A DNA stretch of 64,000 nucleotides, taken from assembly GCA_008729055.1 (NCBI GenBank), contig SDUX01000006.1, positions 1,187,501-1,251,500 of the forward strand. The letters run 5' to 3'. The stretch comes from Pyropia haitanensis. Lineage: Eukaryota; Rhodophyta; Bangiophyceae; Bangiales; Bangiaceae. The first letter of the stretch is position 1; each line of letters starts with the position of its first letter. Below, piece after piece: positions 31,101 to 41,205 of this stretch. The translations under genes and the position numbers were made by a program. The notes under the pieces were generated by a model. That model searched no databases. It was given only the letters and a program-made list of their open reading frames with translations, and was not told the origin of the DNA.

Positions 31101-32482
31101 ATGGCGGTGAGCGGCGCGGGCGGCACGCTGTGCGCCTGGTGGTCAAAGCCGGCGAGGCCCGCGTCGAAAAACGGGGACGACGTGGACACAAACACCTCCT
31201 GGCCCGCCGCGGCTACCACCGTGCCACAGATGAGCGGGTTCTCCACAACGCCGCGGAGGAAGACGGACAGCCGCCCCGACGGGAGCGCCATGTGTTCCAC
31301 CACCCGCCGCAGCGGGCGGTAGAGGCCGCCCGTCTCGGCCCAAATGTCCACCTGCGGGAGGGTGACCTGCAGCGACGCGTTTACCGCGTCGCCGAGGACC
31401 ACGTCAAAGACGCGCAGGCCCGAGCCGTTGAACAGCGTCTCGGCAAACAGCAGCGTGACGGTGTAGCCATCGTCGTCCTCGTGCGTCCGGGTGGGCACGA
31501 CCGGCACCTCGAGCTGAAAGTCCCCCACCGCGTACCGGTGGGTGAGGAACACCGGCCCGTCGACGGCGCGTGACAGCGCAATGACCGCGTCGGCGTTGCC
31601 ATAGTCGCTCTGCGTCTCGGAAAAGCCCGCCAGCATGGACGGCGACTCGGCGGCAAAGGCCGTGTCGGTGGCGGCGCCGCCCCAGTTGACCCGCCGCGAA
31701 AAGAGCTGCGTGCTCGGCAGGCCCGCCACGCGATCCGCCGAGATGCCACACAGGCTGGCGCTCTCCACCCGCGGGTAGAGGCGGAGCAACAGCGTGCCAT
31801 TGACGACCAGGTTGGTAAACGTCTTGACCAGCGCCGTGTTCTCCTGCAGCTGCGCCTCGGCGTAAATGTCCACGTCGGGCTCGATGGCCACGAGCCCCCG
31901 CGCCGAGTCCCCCACGGCAATGTCAAACACGCGCCCGCCCGCCTTCCACGCCCCGTCGTACGTCTCGGCAAAGAGGAGCTTGAGCGTGTACACGCCGGGG
32001 GGCATGGGGATGGCGTAGCCCCACGCGGGCGCAAAGTCGCCGCCCACCCCGTACCGGCACGTGTGGTACACCACATCGTCGGTCGTCGCCGCAATGTCAA
32101 TCGTCGACGCGACGGGGAAGACGTCCGTCTTGCCCACCTGCCACTCGGGCTTGTCCGCCGCCCACTCCTCCCACGCGGGGCCGCCCACATTCATGCGCAG
32201 CCGCTGGCCGAGCGCGGCGGCGGGGAGGTGGCCCACCGCCGCGACCGCCACCGCCGCAACCGCCACCAGCGCCGCCACGCTGGTCGACGCCCACGTCGAC
32301 CGCCGCGGTGGGCGCTGCCGCCGCGGTGGTGGCGGCGGCGGCGGCTCGCCCGCCGGTAACCGCGCCGTCGCCGCCGCCGCCGCTGCCGCCGACGTTGCCG
32401 CCTCTGCCGCTGCCGCCGCTGCCGCTGCCGCCCCCCAGCGTCGGCCACCCGCCCGTCGGCCCGCCGCCGCCGTCGCCGTCAT
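28103..32482 (-). CDS. Cell-surface malectin/PKD/PA14/TIG/propeller protein
   Basis: 1459 residues, no intron seen. A short Ala/Pro/Arg cytosolic tail precedes one signal-anchor helix (STWASTSVAALVAVAAVAVA, about 62-81), so the rest should face the wall. Domain order: malectin 1 (about 92-265; LRMNVGGPAWEEW, VYTLKLLFAETY, CGISADRV), malectin 2 (about 275-440; YTVTLLFAET, LICGTV), PKD-like (about 460-560; ending TDTTTVTVLPP), PA14-like (about 560-780; FPPFQFKAG, GTYELRVTHG), TIG (about 850-950), a glucose/sorbosone-dehydrogenase-type propeller (about 960-1360; GLRNSFGMIRH, NGYYGHPHRGRG), then a second TIG to the end. Malectin and PA14 bind carbohydrate. The propeller class is often a PQQ sugar dehydrogenase, but activity is not shown. 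The likely role is in cell-wall sensing or modification. The ATG at 32482 was chosen because it directly precedes the anchor region. Confidence 0.85.
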   Translation of the reverse strand: MTATAAAGRRAGGRRWGAAAAAAAAAEAATSAAAAAAATARLPAGEPPPPPPPRRQRPPRRSTWASTSVAALVAVAAVAVAAVGHLPAAALGQRLRMNVGGPAWEEWAADKPEWQVGKTDVFPVASTIDIAATTDDVVYHTCRYGVGGDFAPAWGYAIPMPPGVYTLKLLFAETYDGAWKAGGRVFDIAVGDSARGLVAIEPDVDIYAEAQLQENTALVKTFTNLVVNGTLLLRLYPRVESASLCGISADRVAGLPSTQLFSRRVNWGGAATDTAFAAESPSMLAGFSETQSDYGNADAVIALSRAVDGPVFLTHRYAVGDFQLEVPVVPTRTHEDDDGYTVTLLFAETLFNGSGLRVFDVVLGDAVNASLQVTLPQVDIWAETGGLYRPLRRVVEHMALPSGRLSVFLRGVVENPLICGTVVAAAGQEVFVSTSSPFFDAGLAGFDHQAHSVPPAPLTAIDYDDAGAAAVMLDGSLSHSHYFDAGPPVVTGSIVRHYWANADTGAPFGGNQSVVTAKFPLGVTKVELTVTDNTGQNATDTTTVTVLPPMLPGLYAYYYPLEETAAGQLRLMTSAEMAAALAGEQPEGTTDGKPIGAPSPLPAAAASDGTVRVADGANDPAAAAAAAVVPMPLRPNGGVFRDAPLAERPSWGAPTPGIAFHGLADFPPFQFKAGPFAARFLGVLRMPGAGTYELRVTHGAARVALYLGGKLALNATGADGSLVAESATVDLPTGVTSLELLYAKPSTNSTEAELELRIREVGPASTRQGQASAPETDPRVLDEWLRPDLATFGPDYGGASSFFGTGEPPLLGLGGADDAGDDDGDATVGTTPSTMPVGADAEPAVVASSLLGYDARTIQPVIHALSLVGSVVQGGAELTITGSGLVVGSDARRGTAVRLTGSAAEHILAGGDLQSATETALTFRVPKHPAQERVSLGVLTTSGASNEVPFLYNNSVAPPIVFDEDVLRNPDGSVFRVFSATTIAIGPDLRYYLTTMDGFVFALTVSDSYAVTDSCQSAQVGADRSILGIAFNPADAGRDKVRVYVSSSTIFWKSKGLDGFAGWANGKVQTLEEDVGGYCLGLTGDVITGLPVSQHDHGINAMAFDDVGDLFMQVGSFTNAGVSLPDDLMGGVPENPLSAATVVARLSRPDFNGTVTYDQERRPDLAVKTSGDDVAVWASGLRNSFGMIRHSSGRLFATDNGMNANFGPISSGCTTQTVEDNRPDKIVEVVENGYYGHPHRGRGRTDPRQCVFQDGDTDIPGVYNAPLGRVESSTDGMIEYTANTFAFQLKADVIASKFAVGGDGKLFRLAINASTSQLVGPPTVFADTSGLSVAMDRRGALVMPQVMQGRVLLLQPRAPTPRAPFLTSVWPVRGPLAGGNTVTLTGVGLWAPAAAGGGLPRVVFGGMPCASVTAVGSDGSTLTCTVPPGRERSRAVRVFVVRGGVSTQSVGPDYFYAAR

Positions 32483-32605
32483 GGCTGCCGCCCCGGGTGG
32501 TCGGCGCGCGTCGGCGCCCCCCCCCCCTCCCCCTGCAACCACGGGTGGGTGTATCCGCGCCGCGCCGCCCGCCGTCGCCGTGTGCCCGCCGCCCGTCGCG
32601 GCTCC

Positions 32606-32647
<42 letters not shown>

Positions 32648-33242
32648 GGGGCTGCCGCTGCCCGCCGCCGCGCCCACCGTTGGCCGCGCGTGCCGCCGCC
32701 CGCGACGGCAGCCGCCGCCCGCCCCACACCCGCCGCCGTCCGCTCGCTCGCGCCCTACTCCCCCGCCGCCGTCGCCGCGTCTCCGCCCGTCGCCGCTGGC
32801 GCCCGCCGTCGCGTGCATGGTCCCCCCCCGCAGGGGCCGTCGCGACAGCGCCCACCGCCCCAGGCGCCGATACCGTGGACGATGGTGCGGGGGGGGTGGG
32901 GGCGGGTGAGCGGCACGCGCGTGCCGCGTCGGTGAGGCGCCGTCGCAGGCGCCGCGACGACCGACCGTCCGTGTGTGGTGCACAAGCACGGGGAGCGGGG
33001 GGCGGAATAAGACACGCAGCGGCCGGCGTGGCAGTGGTGGCGGTCCCCCCCCCCCCCCCCCCACCGCCAGACAACTCCCCTTCCCCGGCCAACTGGTCTC
33101 CCAGAGCCCCCCACCACCCCTCGCCCACGCTGCCCGGACAGAGCAGAGCAGAACCCGCCGCCGCGGGGCGCGGCGGCAAGGCCACTGCGGGTGGCGGCTG
33201 GCTGCCACCCCCCGCCTCGGCCCTCCCCCACAGCGCCGCGGT

Positions 33243-34028
33243 TCACCTGGGTGGCTGCCACCCACGCGGGTCGGCGGGCAGCGGGCACGCCGCGTAGCCG
33301 CTTTGGGCACGTGGCCGCGTCCAGAACCCCCGGAGAGACCCCCCCCCCCCCCCCCCTCTCCCCCCCACCGACTCGGCTGCTGTAGACAACGTCGACGCGG
33401 GGGCGCGACGGGAGCAAAACCGACGCGCGGCGAGCACAGCGCGGCCGCGCGCCTCTGCCCCCGCCCTCGGAGCGGCCGCTCGCCGCGCGGCCAGCCCGAC
33501 GGTTGACCCTGCCGGCGTGCGTGGTGGGGGCGGCCGCCGCCGCCGCGGTGGGGCACGCGGCACGCCGCCGGCGGGGGCGGTGAGGGTGTCGCCAGCCAGG
33601 CACAACGGCGGCGCGGGGGGGGGAAGGGAGCCAGGCGCGTGTGACACCCCGCCCCCCCCCAAGCGGCCGTTGACGTCGCAACCCCCGCGCGCCCACCTCT
33701 TCGAGACCCTGTCAACGGCGATACGTAGGCGCCGGACGGGGGCCTGCGGGGGCGTCCCAGTCTCGCCGTCGCTCTTGCTCGGCGCGCCTGGGGGCCCCCC
33801 TCCCGCCGCCGCCTCCAGCAGCCACGAACAGGCCGTGCAGCCGCGCTCCAAGGCGGCGAGTGCGACCGCGATTCGGCCCGCTGCCGCCTGCCTGGCGGCG
33901 AGCGAGTCCCAATCCGGGGTGTAGGCGCGCCACCACCCCGCCCCCCCCCCCCGCGGACCCACCGCCGCGGGGCACCTCCCCCCTCCCCTCCCGACCGGTG
34001 AGGGGGGGGGGGGGGCCACCCTCGCCAT
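33243..34028 (-). CDS. Hypothetical protein, doubtful
   Basis: Open from ATG 34028 for about 260 codons. I do not recognise it. Residues about 30-115 have an ordinary mixed composition (WWRAYTPDWDSLAARQAAAG, ALERGCTACSWLLE, RRLRIAVDRVSKRW) unlike the Arg/Pro shadow frames around it. The rest is low-complexity and crosses several C/G runs. It could be a real exon, perhaps a leader exon of the malectin protein gene downstream on the same strand, or chance. Confidence 0.2.
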   Translation of the reverse strand: MARVAPPPPSPVGRGGGRCPAAVGPRGGGAGWWRAYTPDWDSLAARQAAAGRIAVALAALERGCTACSWLLEAAAGGGPPGAPSKSDGETGTPPQAPVRRLRIAVDRVSKRWARGGCDVNGRLGGGGVSHAPGSLPPPAPPLCLAGDTLTAPAGGVPRAPPRRRRPPPPRTPAGSTVGLAARRAAAPRAGAEARGRAVLAARRFCSRRAPASTLSTAAESVGGRGGGGGGSLRGFWTRPRAQSGYAACPLPADPRGWQPPR

Positions 34029-35870
34029 CCCCCCTCCCAGGCACTCACCAATTGGCTGCCCCCACCCTCGCCTGACGGCCGACGCGTGCCGCTCTCCGCG
34101 CGTGCGGCGCCGCGACGTGCACCGCGGCGGGCTGCAACCGCCACTCACCAGGCTGTAGAGAGACCCCTTTACAGTCTTCGCCACCACTGGTGGGCGCAAC
34201 GGCGAGGACCACGCGCCCGTGCCGCCGACGCCAGGTCCGCGCAGGTGGCTCGGTGGTTTCTGCCGTCGCCGCGGCTTCCAGCAGTTGGCGACTACCAGCG
34301 TGTGTATCGCCAACCATTTTGGGAGGACCGTTAGGGTGGCGTACTGACAACGTGCGGCTGAGAGGGGCTCAATATTGATTCAGGGCTGTGGGGGGGGGGG
34401 CTACAATCAAGCCCTCCTGCATGCAGACGCTCGCAGGCCACCGTTCCCAATGGTCGCGTCGCAACACTGGAGCAACGCTTTCCGCCTGATTTATGGGTGG
34501 CCCCAGGACTGGTGGGATCAGCACGTGGTGGCGGGGATGGCCACCAGAGTGCAGACGAGTGGCGAGCGCGCCTGGTCATGATGCCAGGGTCGCCCAGGTG
34601 TGGGACGCTTCATCCCGGCGGACGTGTCATCCTTTTCGGTGCTTCCCCGCAGCGCACCGCCAGTGCACCTTCAATCCCCAGTGAAACGGTCCGAGAGAGG
34701 CCCGCCTGCGTACGCCTTGTGTCGGTGTCGCGGCGTCGCCCCCACACGCTGCAGCCACACCACCAAACTGGGGTGTGGAACATCCCCCACCGAAAGAGCA
34801 CCGCCGTTGGCGTGTGGAAGGGGCAGAGCAGACAGGGCGCGTCTTCCACTCGAGATACGGCCGCTACAGAACCCCCACCGCCGACGACCGTGTGCACGCC
34901 ACCGCCACAACGGTTGCACAGGAATGTACAGCACCGTGCACGCGTCCGAAAGGGGAGCGTTGCGGGGCGGGGCCACCCCGCTCGCGGACCCCACAGGGGA
35001 AGGGTACCACAGCGACCCGCAGGGCTCCCCCTGGCGGGGACCCCGTGGCGCGCGGGTCACGCGTGACGAGAACTGGCACAGCCCGCGTCTCTTCGCGATG
35101 TCACGGTGGTCGGCGCCGCCAGAGCGTCGGAGAGTGGAGCGTGCCGGCTAGGCCACCATAGCCGGTCGCGTCAGCCGGTGAAAACCATACATTAGTGCGT
35201 CCGAAAGAGTAGTGACAGCACTCAGCACTGTTGGTGGTGGCAAACGGCAGCCATTGGACGTACGAACTGGGAGCAGCGTGAAAACCTGCCCACACCCGCG
35301 ACGGAAGCACCGCCTCCCTGCCTGCGGCTCTCAAGGGTGTCCGGGAAAGTGTCAAAAAACGCATCGTCCACGGCGATTGTCTGTCACATTTGCATGCCCA
35401 GGCGCATGTTTCAAGTATTTGACGGCGATGCTGTTGAAAATACCTGATCAATTTCCATCCGGTTTGATCCATCAAATTAAGGACGAAGTTGACAGGCCAT
35501 GCTGCTGACAGTCACGATGAGGATGTCGGAACTCTGACACCTGCATGAACGGTCTATACAGCAAGGTCCCAGCTTGCTCGGGGATGTCATCTCGACCGGA
35601 GAGATGCGTGGCGGATTCCACCAAACGTCGTGACGGGGGCTGCGGTGAATCGTACGTCTGACGTGGCCGCGGTACGACCATCCTTGAAATGCACGGGGCC
35701 GCCTCCATCACGCACCGATCTGATGTACCACCTACGATTGGGCGCGGGATGTCCAATCATGCCGCACGAGCTCGTATGTACGTAACGTCTTGCGTGACGA
35801 CTCTTGGGAGTCAATCATTGACATAGAGCCGGTGACCTACTTTGTATTTTGGCCTGCTGATACACGAGGT

Positions 35871-35940
35871 GTGGGTCGGAGCCGGCGGTGGGTCGGAGCC
35901 GTGCCGGCAGGGGGTCAGAGCCGTGCCGGCGGTGGGTGGT
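35871..35940. repeat. Short imperfect tandem repeat, ~22 bp
   Basis: Two and a half to three degenerate copies of a unit like tgggtcggagccgtgccggc, with small deletions between copies. Confidence 0.6.
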
Positions 35941-38194
35941 GGCAGTCCCGCCAGAGCGATGGTTGCACGACAGCTCCCGCCAAGCCCAGCCGTTGGTGGT
36001 GCGTCCATCGCGGGCGCCAGAGTGCCCCTCGGTCGGGGCTCCCACCCGTCTTACGACGGTCAAATTCGCGACGCATCCATCCCCCCTGGGCGCCCTCCGG
36101 CAATGAACGACCGCCCAACACAGCCACCCAACCCCGGCATGGGGCGTGTCGAGGACAGCGGGCTGCGGCTCGCGGCCTAGAGAGGCCGCCAGCCGCAGAT
36201 GCCGGAAGGGACTTTGTGAGAACGCGGCCGCCCACACTACTCCGTGTCCCCGGGCGGCCTGCCTGGTGCGCATGGGACTTTTCTCCGTCGAGTGGCCAGC
36301 GTCAACTCCCCCCCCCTCGCCCTCACCACCCCGCCGACTCAGCTGCGGCGTCAGCCGAGTGCCGAGCTCCAGAGTCCCGCTCTCGCCTGCTGGCAGGCGG
36401 GGGCATCCGTGGATTGGTGTCGCCCCGCTCCGGCATTGTCCTCGTGGGCTGGCAGGTCGGGGCGCCCATGCAGTCGCGTCGCCCCGCCCCCGCATCGTCC
36501 GTATGTCGCATCACGCGAGCATGGAGAACCGTACGCATTGGCGCGGCGTCCCACAGAGAGCGGGGGAAGAGGCCGGCTCTCCGCACACGGCGCGCCTCGC
36601 GGGGTAGCCAATTTTCGGCGCCCATGGGCGGGAGGCCTCGAGCGGCGCGCGGCGCTGCATTCATTCTGTCCATGGGGGGAAGCCAGTCGGGTGGCCACGC
36701 CATCAACGCAGCCAAGACGTCCGTGTAGCAGCAGGCATGAGACGACGGAGAGAGGGTTACAAGCTCAGGGCAGCTCCGCCCCAGAGGGAGGCCTCCCACG
36801 CGGCGCCCTTTTTGGTTGCACGCGGAACGCCTCACCACGCGCGCCGACCTTGTACATAGCCCCGTCGCGTGCGACTGTTGCGCCGCCGAAACCATCCAAG
36901 CCGCGTCGGCGGCCCCCGGCGCGGTGATGGAACTCCCCTGCCGCGTCCGTATGGACTCGATGGATGCACCGTGAGCGGCCGACAAGCCCCAACCGACGGC
37001 GGAAAGAGCGCACACACCCACCGGTGGAGCGTGTACAACCGCCTATGGCGGAGAGAGAAAGAGCGTATGCTGCGGGGAGCGGCCGACGGCGCCTTTCCGA
37101 CGCACTCCCCCCAGGTGTGTCGGACCTCTCTTCCGAAGATTGGGCGGGTGGCGGGGACGACGCGCCCCGGTGAGGGAGATCTCACCCATGACCAGGGCGC
37201 GCTTGTCGAGGGCGGGAAGAGCGTGTGGCGCGGGGGGCGGCCGACAGCGCGCGCCCACAACCCGCTCCTGTCGAAAGCACGCTATCTTCACTTTTCCGGG
37301 CACGCCCGGGCAGCGCCCGGGATGCCCCCCCTACGCGTCCCTTCAGGCTAGGCAGGCACTGTTTCGCCAAGCGTCACAGGATCGACGCCAAGTTTGCGCG
37401 GACGGGACCGGCGGCACAGCCCAACGCCGATGCGGGGGGGTCGACAGATTGGAGAGCCACAACCACCCCCCCGAGGCTCGGCCGCACCGGCGCGGCCTCG
37501 TTTCTCTCTGGTGCTGACGCAGAGCCGGTGATGGTGGCGGCCGCCACGGCGGCTGGCGTCAAGGATTGCTTTGCCGGAGTGTGTCAAGGGGGGTATTGAC
37601 GCGACCGCGACGGGCGGGGCTCGGTCCACCACACCCACCAACCCGGGAGCGTCGATATGGCCTGGCCCACTCCGCCGCGGCTCGACCACGCCGGTGCCGA
37701 CTCTCGTTCAACTTTTCTCTCATGCGCTGGCGTGACGGCCCAGGAGTGGTGGTGGCAGCCACCTCAGCAGGGGAGTCAGCTGACCGCGGCGTCCTTTGCC
37801 GCCGCAAAGTCGGTGCTACACCGCTCCGGACGGACGCGAGAAACGCGCCAGCGCGGCGCGCTCCCGTCGTGTGCCAGCTTGGGGATCGGAGTGAGCTCTT
37901 TCCAGCACACACGCCCGTGTCGGCGATGCGGGAACCCCCGTCCGATGCGGCTGCGGGGACCCCCCGCCGTGGGAAGGCCGCTGCGTGTGGTCCCCTGAGC
38001 GCAGCCGCGCCTACTTAAGCGCCCCCCGCTCTGCCGGCGAGTCACAAACGCTCCCACCATCCGATCAACCCAACTCGCCTCCACTTTGACGACCGCCACC
38101 CGCCTCACACCTCGCCGCCCCCAACTGGAACCCCACCGACGCGTGCCTCCCGCCCCTCTCTGTGGCCTGCTCTCCCCACCCAGTCTTGCCCACC

Positions 38195-38563
38195 ATGGCG
38201 TTCAAGACCGCGCTGCTGACGGTCCTGGCGACGCTGATGCTCCTCGCGCTGACGCTGACGACGACGACGACCGCGGCGGTGGTGGCCGCGGCGCCCGACG
38301 CCGACGCGAACGCGTTCCCGTCCCTGGCCACCGCCGCCCGCGACGCGGCGGCGGTGGAGGCGCCCGTCAGCGTGGCGCTGGCCGATGCCGACGACAGCGA
38401 CGCGGACGAGTCGGACGACGAGGCGGACGACGCGGACACGGTGTCGCGGCGCAGTTGGCACCACAAGAAGCGCCGGTGCTACTGGCGGCGGAAGCGGGTT
38501 TGCCACCGCCACCACAAGTGCCGCTGGTTCAAGAAGTTGGTCTGCCACAGCCGCAAGCACTAA
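38195..38563 (+). CDS. Small secreted cationic Cys/His-rich peptide precursor
   Basis: 122 residues, intronless, ATG in a strong context (CCCACCATGGCG). Residues 1 to about 33 are a signal peptide (MAFKTALLTVLATLMLLALT). Residues 34-81 are an acidic pro-region with 16 Asp/Glu. From Arg85-Arg86 to the end (38 residues) there are 17 Arg/Lys, no acid, seven His, three Trp and four Cys (95, 103, 109, 117; spacing C-x7-C-x5-C-x7-C). A dibasic site at 85-86 could release the mature peptide. Charge-balanced precursors of this design are typical of cationic antimicrobial peptides, but wall, metal or polyanion binding is equally possible. I match it to no named family. The leader is C/T-rich, with a possible core promoter element tacttaag near 38012. 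Confidence 0.8.
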   Translation: MAFKTALLTVLATLMLLALTLTTTTTAAVVAAAPDADANAFPSLATAARDAAAVEAPVSVALADADDSDADESDDEADDADTVSRRSWHHKKRRCYWRRKRVCHRHHKCRWFKKLVCHSRKH

Positions 38564-39302
38564 GGTGCGCTCGCTGCAACGGGGCGGCGGCATGGCGCGG
38601 GGAGGGGGGGGAGGGTAAGGGCGGGGGGCGCCGCGGTCGGACGTTGCCGCGAGCGCCGGGCGGTGGCAGCGGGTTGGCCCCGTCGGGCCGCCCGCCGCCC
38701 CTGGCTAGCGGGTCGTAGCGGCGCACCACCGCCGCGGCGGGTGTGGCGGGGAAGCGGTGCATGGAGAGGATTGGCTGTCATTAGCAGGGCGCACGGCGTG
38801 TGACCCTACGAGTTGCGGTGCGGGTGCGCGGGTGGGGGGGCGTGCCAAGTAAAGACGCGGCCCGCCATTGGTGCGCAGCGCCACCCAAGACCACGGATTC
38901 CGCGTCTCCCCCCCCACGGCCCCGCGCGCAGCCGCCGCCGCCGTCGGCGCCGCCGAGGAGTCCAAAAGGAAAACAGCGACGCGGGCGGCGCCTGCCGCCG
39001 GGCCGGCCGTGCACACCTAGGGGGGGGGACCACAGCCGCCGCGCGGTCCGCCGGCAGCAGTGACGCGTGTGGGCGCCCACAGACGCAGGGATGGGGGGGA
39101 GAGCCGGCGGCGGCCGGCACACCCCCTGCGACGCCGCGGCAGCAGCCGACCGGCACCCGTGTGGGAAGCCCGTGGGTGGGCGGCGAGTGTGCCCAGCGCC
39201 GCCGGCTGACCGCCCGTCCTGCTGTGCTGTCGGTCCGCACCGCGGTCGCGGCGGCGGCGGCGGCGGCGGGGGGGGGCGCCGCCGTGTGGCGACGGCCACC
39301 TC

Positions 39303-39340
<38 letters not shown>

Positions 39341-39962
39341 TCCCCGCTGCCGGTTGGCCGCCACGACCCAGCCGGCCGGCGGCGGGCTCCCCACTGTTGG
39401 GCCGACCGCCGTCACCGGCGGCGCCGCCGCGGGCGCGCCGGCCGACACCCCCCCGCCGCGCGCGTCGCCGCCCGCCGGCGCGGCGGCCGTGCCGCGTCGG
39501 CCGTCGGCGACGCGGTCCCGTATACAAAAACAGACCGGGGACAACACCACAGAACAAGAAACACACCAAAAAAAAAAACAGCAGCAGCGCGGCGCACAGA
39601 GGCGCGGGCGAAAGCGGTCCGTGTTTTCGCCTGAATTGGAACGCCAACATCGGGATGAAGATTGGTGGTCGCCGTGGCGCGCCCGCGTGGCGACCGCGGC
39701 ACCCGCTCGGCGACGCAAGGTCTGTTGCCGAGGCGGCCGCCTCCCCCCCCCCCACCCCCCCCCTCTCCCCCCCAGCTGCGCGTGCGGCTGCCGCCGTCCG
39801 CGGCTGCCGCCGTCCGCGGCGCTTGCAGCCACCCCCCCCTTCCCCTCCCCCATCCGCCCACCCCTCACCTTTTTCCGCCATTCACACCCCCCCCCCCCCT
39901 CCTCCCACCCGGTGCGCTCCCCCCCCCGCTCCCCCCCCCACTCCATCCCACCGGCCGCCGCC
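38564..39962. other. Intergenic region between peptide gene and XPC gene
   Basis: No gene called. 39510-39620 is A-rich (acaccaaaaaaaaaaacagc). 39720-39960 is C/T-rich, probably the XPC leader. Around 39350-39520 Ala/Pro/Thr-rich frames are open on both strands with no motif. Confidence 0.4.
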
Positions 39963-40112
39963 ATGGCCACCCGCCGCCGCAGCAGCCGCCGGCCGCCGCC
40001 GCCAGCCGGCGCAGCGGCAGCGTCGCCCCCCCCCCCCCCCCCCCCGACCCCCTCACGGCGCCGTCGCGGCCGCCGCAGACGCGGCGGTCGGCGGCGCGTG
40101 CGGCGGCCGCGC

Positions 40113-40174
<62 letters not shown>

Positions 40175-40599
40175 CCTGCCGCCGCCGACGCGGCCACCGC
40201 TGCCGCCGCCGCCAGTGATCCCGCCGCCGTTTTGCAAGCGGCGCCCGCCGGTGGGGTGGCGCCGGCGCGGGTCACCCGCTCTCGGGGGGGCGGCCGCGGC
40301 GGGCGCCGCGGTGGCGGCGGCGGCGGGGGGGGGGTGGCCGCCGCGGGCGGGTGCCGGCGGTGGCGGTGGCGGGCGTCGCGGCGGCGGCATTGTCAGAGGC
40401 GGCGGCGGGGGCGGCCGGTGCGGGCGCCGCCCCGTGCGGCGCGGCGGCCGGCGCGGCGCTCGCAGGCGGCTACACCACGACCGCCGCGGCTGGCCACCCG
40501 CCCTGCCCCACCGCGCCAGCCGCGGCGGCGCCCTTGGGCGCACCCGGAAGCGCGCCTCGCTCCGCCACCGTGTCGCCGACGGCAACCGCCGACGCTCCT

Positions 40600-40643
<44 letters not shown>

Positions 40644-41152
40644 GGACGCTGGCGGCGCCGCCACGGACGCTGGCGGCGCCACCCCCACCGCCGGCGGCGT
40701 CTCCCCCCCCCAGTCGACGGCGACGGCGACCCCCCCCCCCCCCTACAGACACAGACAGCGACGGCGACGCGTGGGATACCGACGCCGCCGACGGCGGCGC
40801 GGCGATCGAGTGGGAGGAGGACCGCCCCGGCTCGCTCGACGTCCTCGCGGTGGACGTGGCGGCGACCCCCCCCCCCCCTCTGCGAGCGCCGCCGCCGGCG
40901 ACGGCGGCGGCGGCGGCGACATTGTCGTTGCGGGCCCCGCGCCGCCCCCCCCCCCCCCGCCGCCACCACGCGTGGCAAGACGCCCGCCCCGCCGGGGCTG
41001 CTGGCGTTTACGCCCGCCCAGCGGGCGGCCGCCGCGACCGCCCACAAGGCGTCACTGGTCGCGGCGGTCGCCGCGGCGGTCGCCGCCGACGCGGCGGCCG
41101 ACGCGCCGCCGCTCCGTGCCGCCGCGCTGTCGCGGGTGCCCCGCGACGCGCT

Positions 41153-41205
<53 letters not shown>

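Larger units (their letters stand above)
32483..38194. other. Gene-poor 5.7-kb region, lower GC in its right part
   Basis: 32483-34150 is GC-rich upstream sequence of the malectin gene. From about 34150 to 38150 base composition is more balanced than anywhere else of this length in the window, codon bias disappears, and open frames rarely exceed 200 codons on any strand. No protein domain, reverse transcriptase or transposase is recognisable. Imperfect internal repeats occur (35871-35940; and agagcg...gcggccgac at about 37052-37085 and 37209-37243). It may be decayed mobile DNA or a long regulatory region. Confidence 0.4.

Noticed and set aside
30389..31573. Plus-strand frame of 394 codons inside the malectin gene
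   Set aside because: Antisense to well-conserved malectin and PA14 domains; Arg/His-rich shadow composition.
34497..37520. Possible mobile-element proteins in the lower-GC island
   Set aside because: I looked for reverse transcriptase, integrase and transposase motifs in the open frames and saw none; frames are short and lack codon bias.
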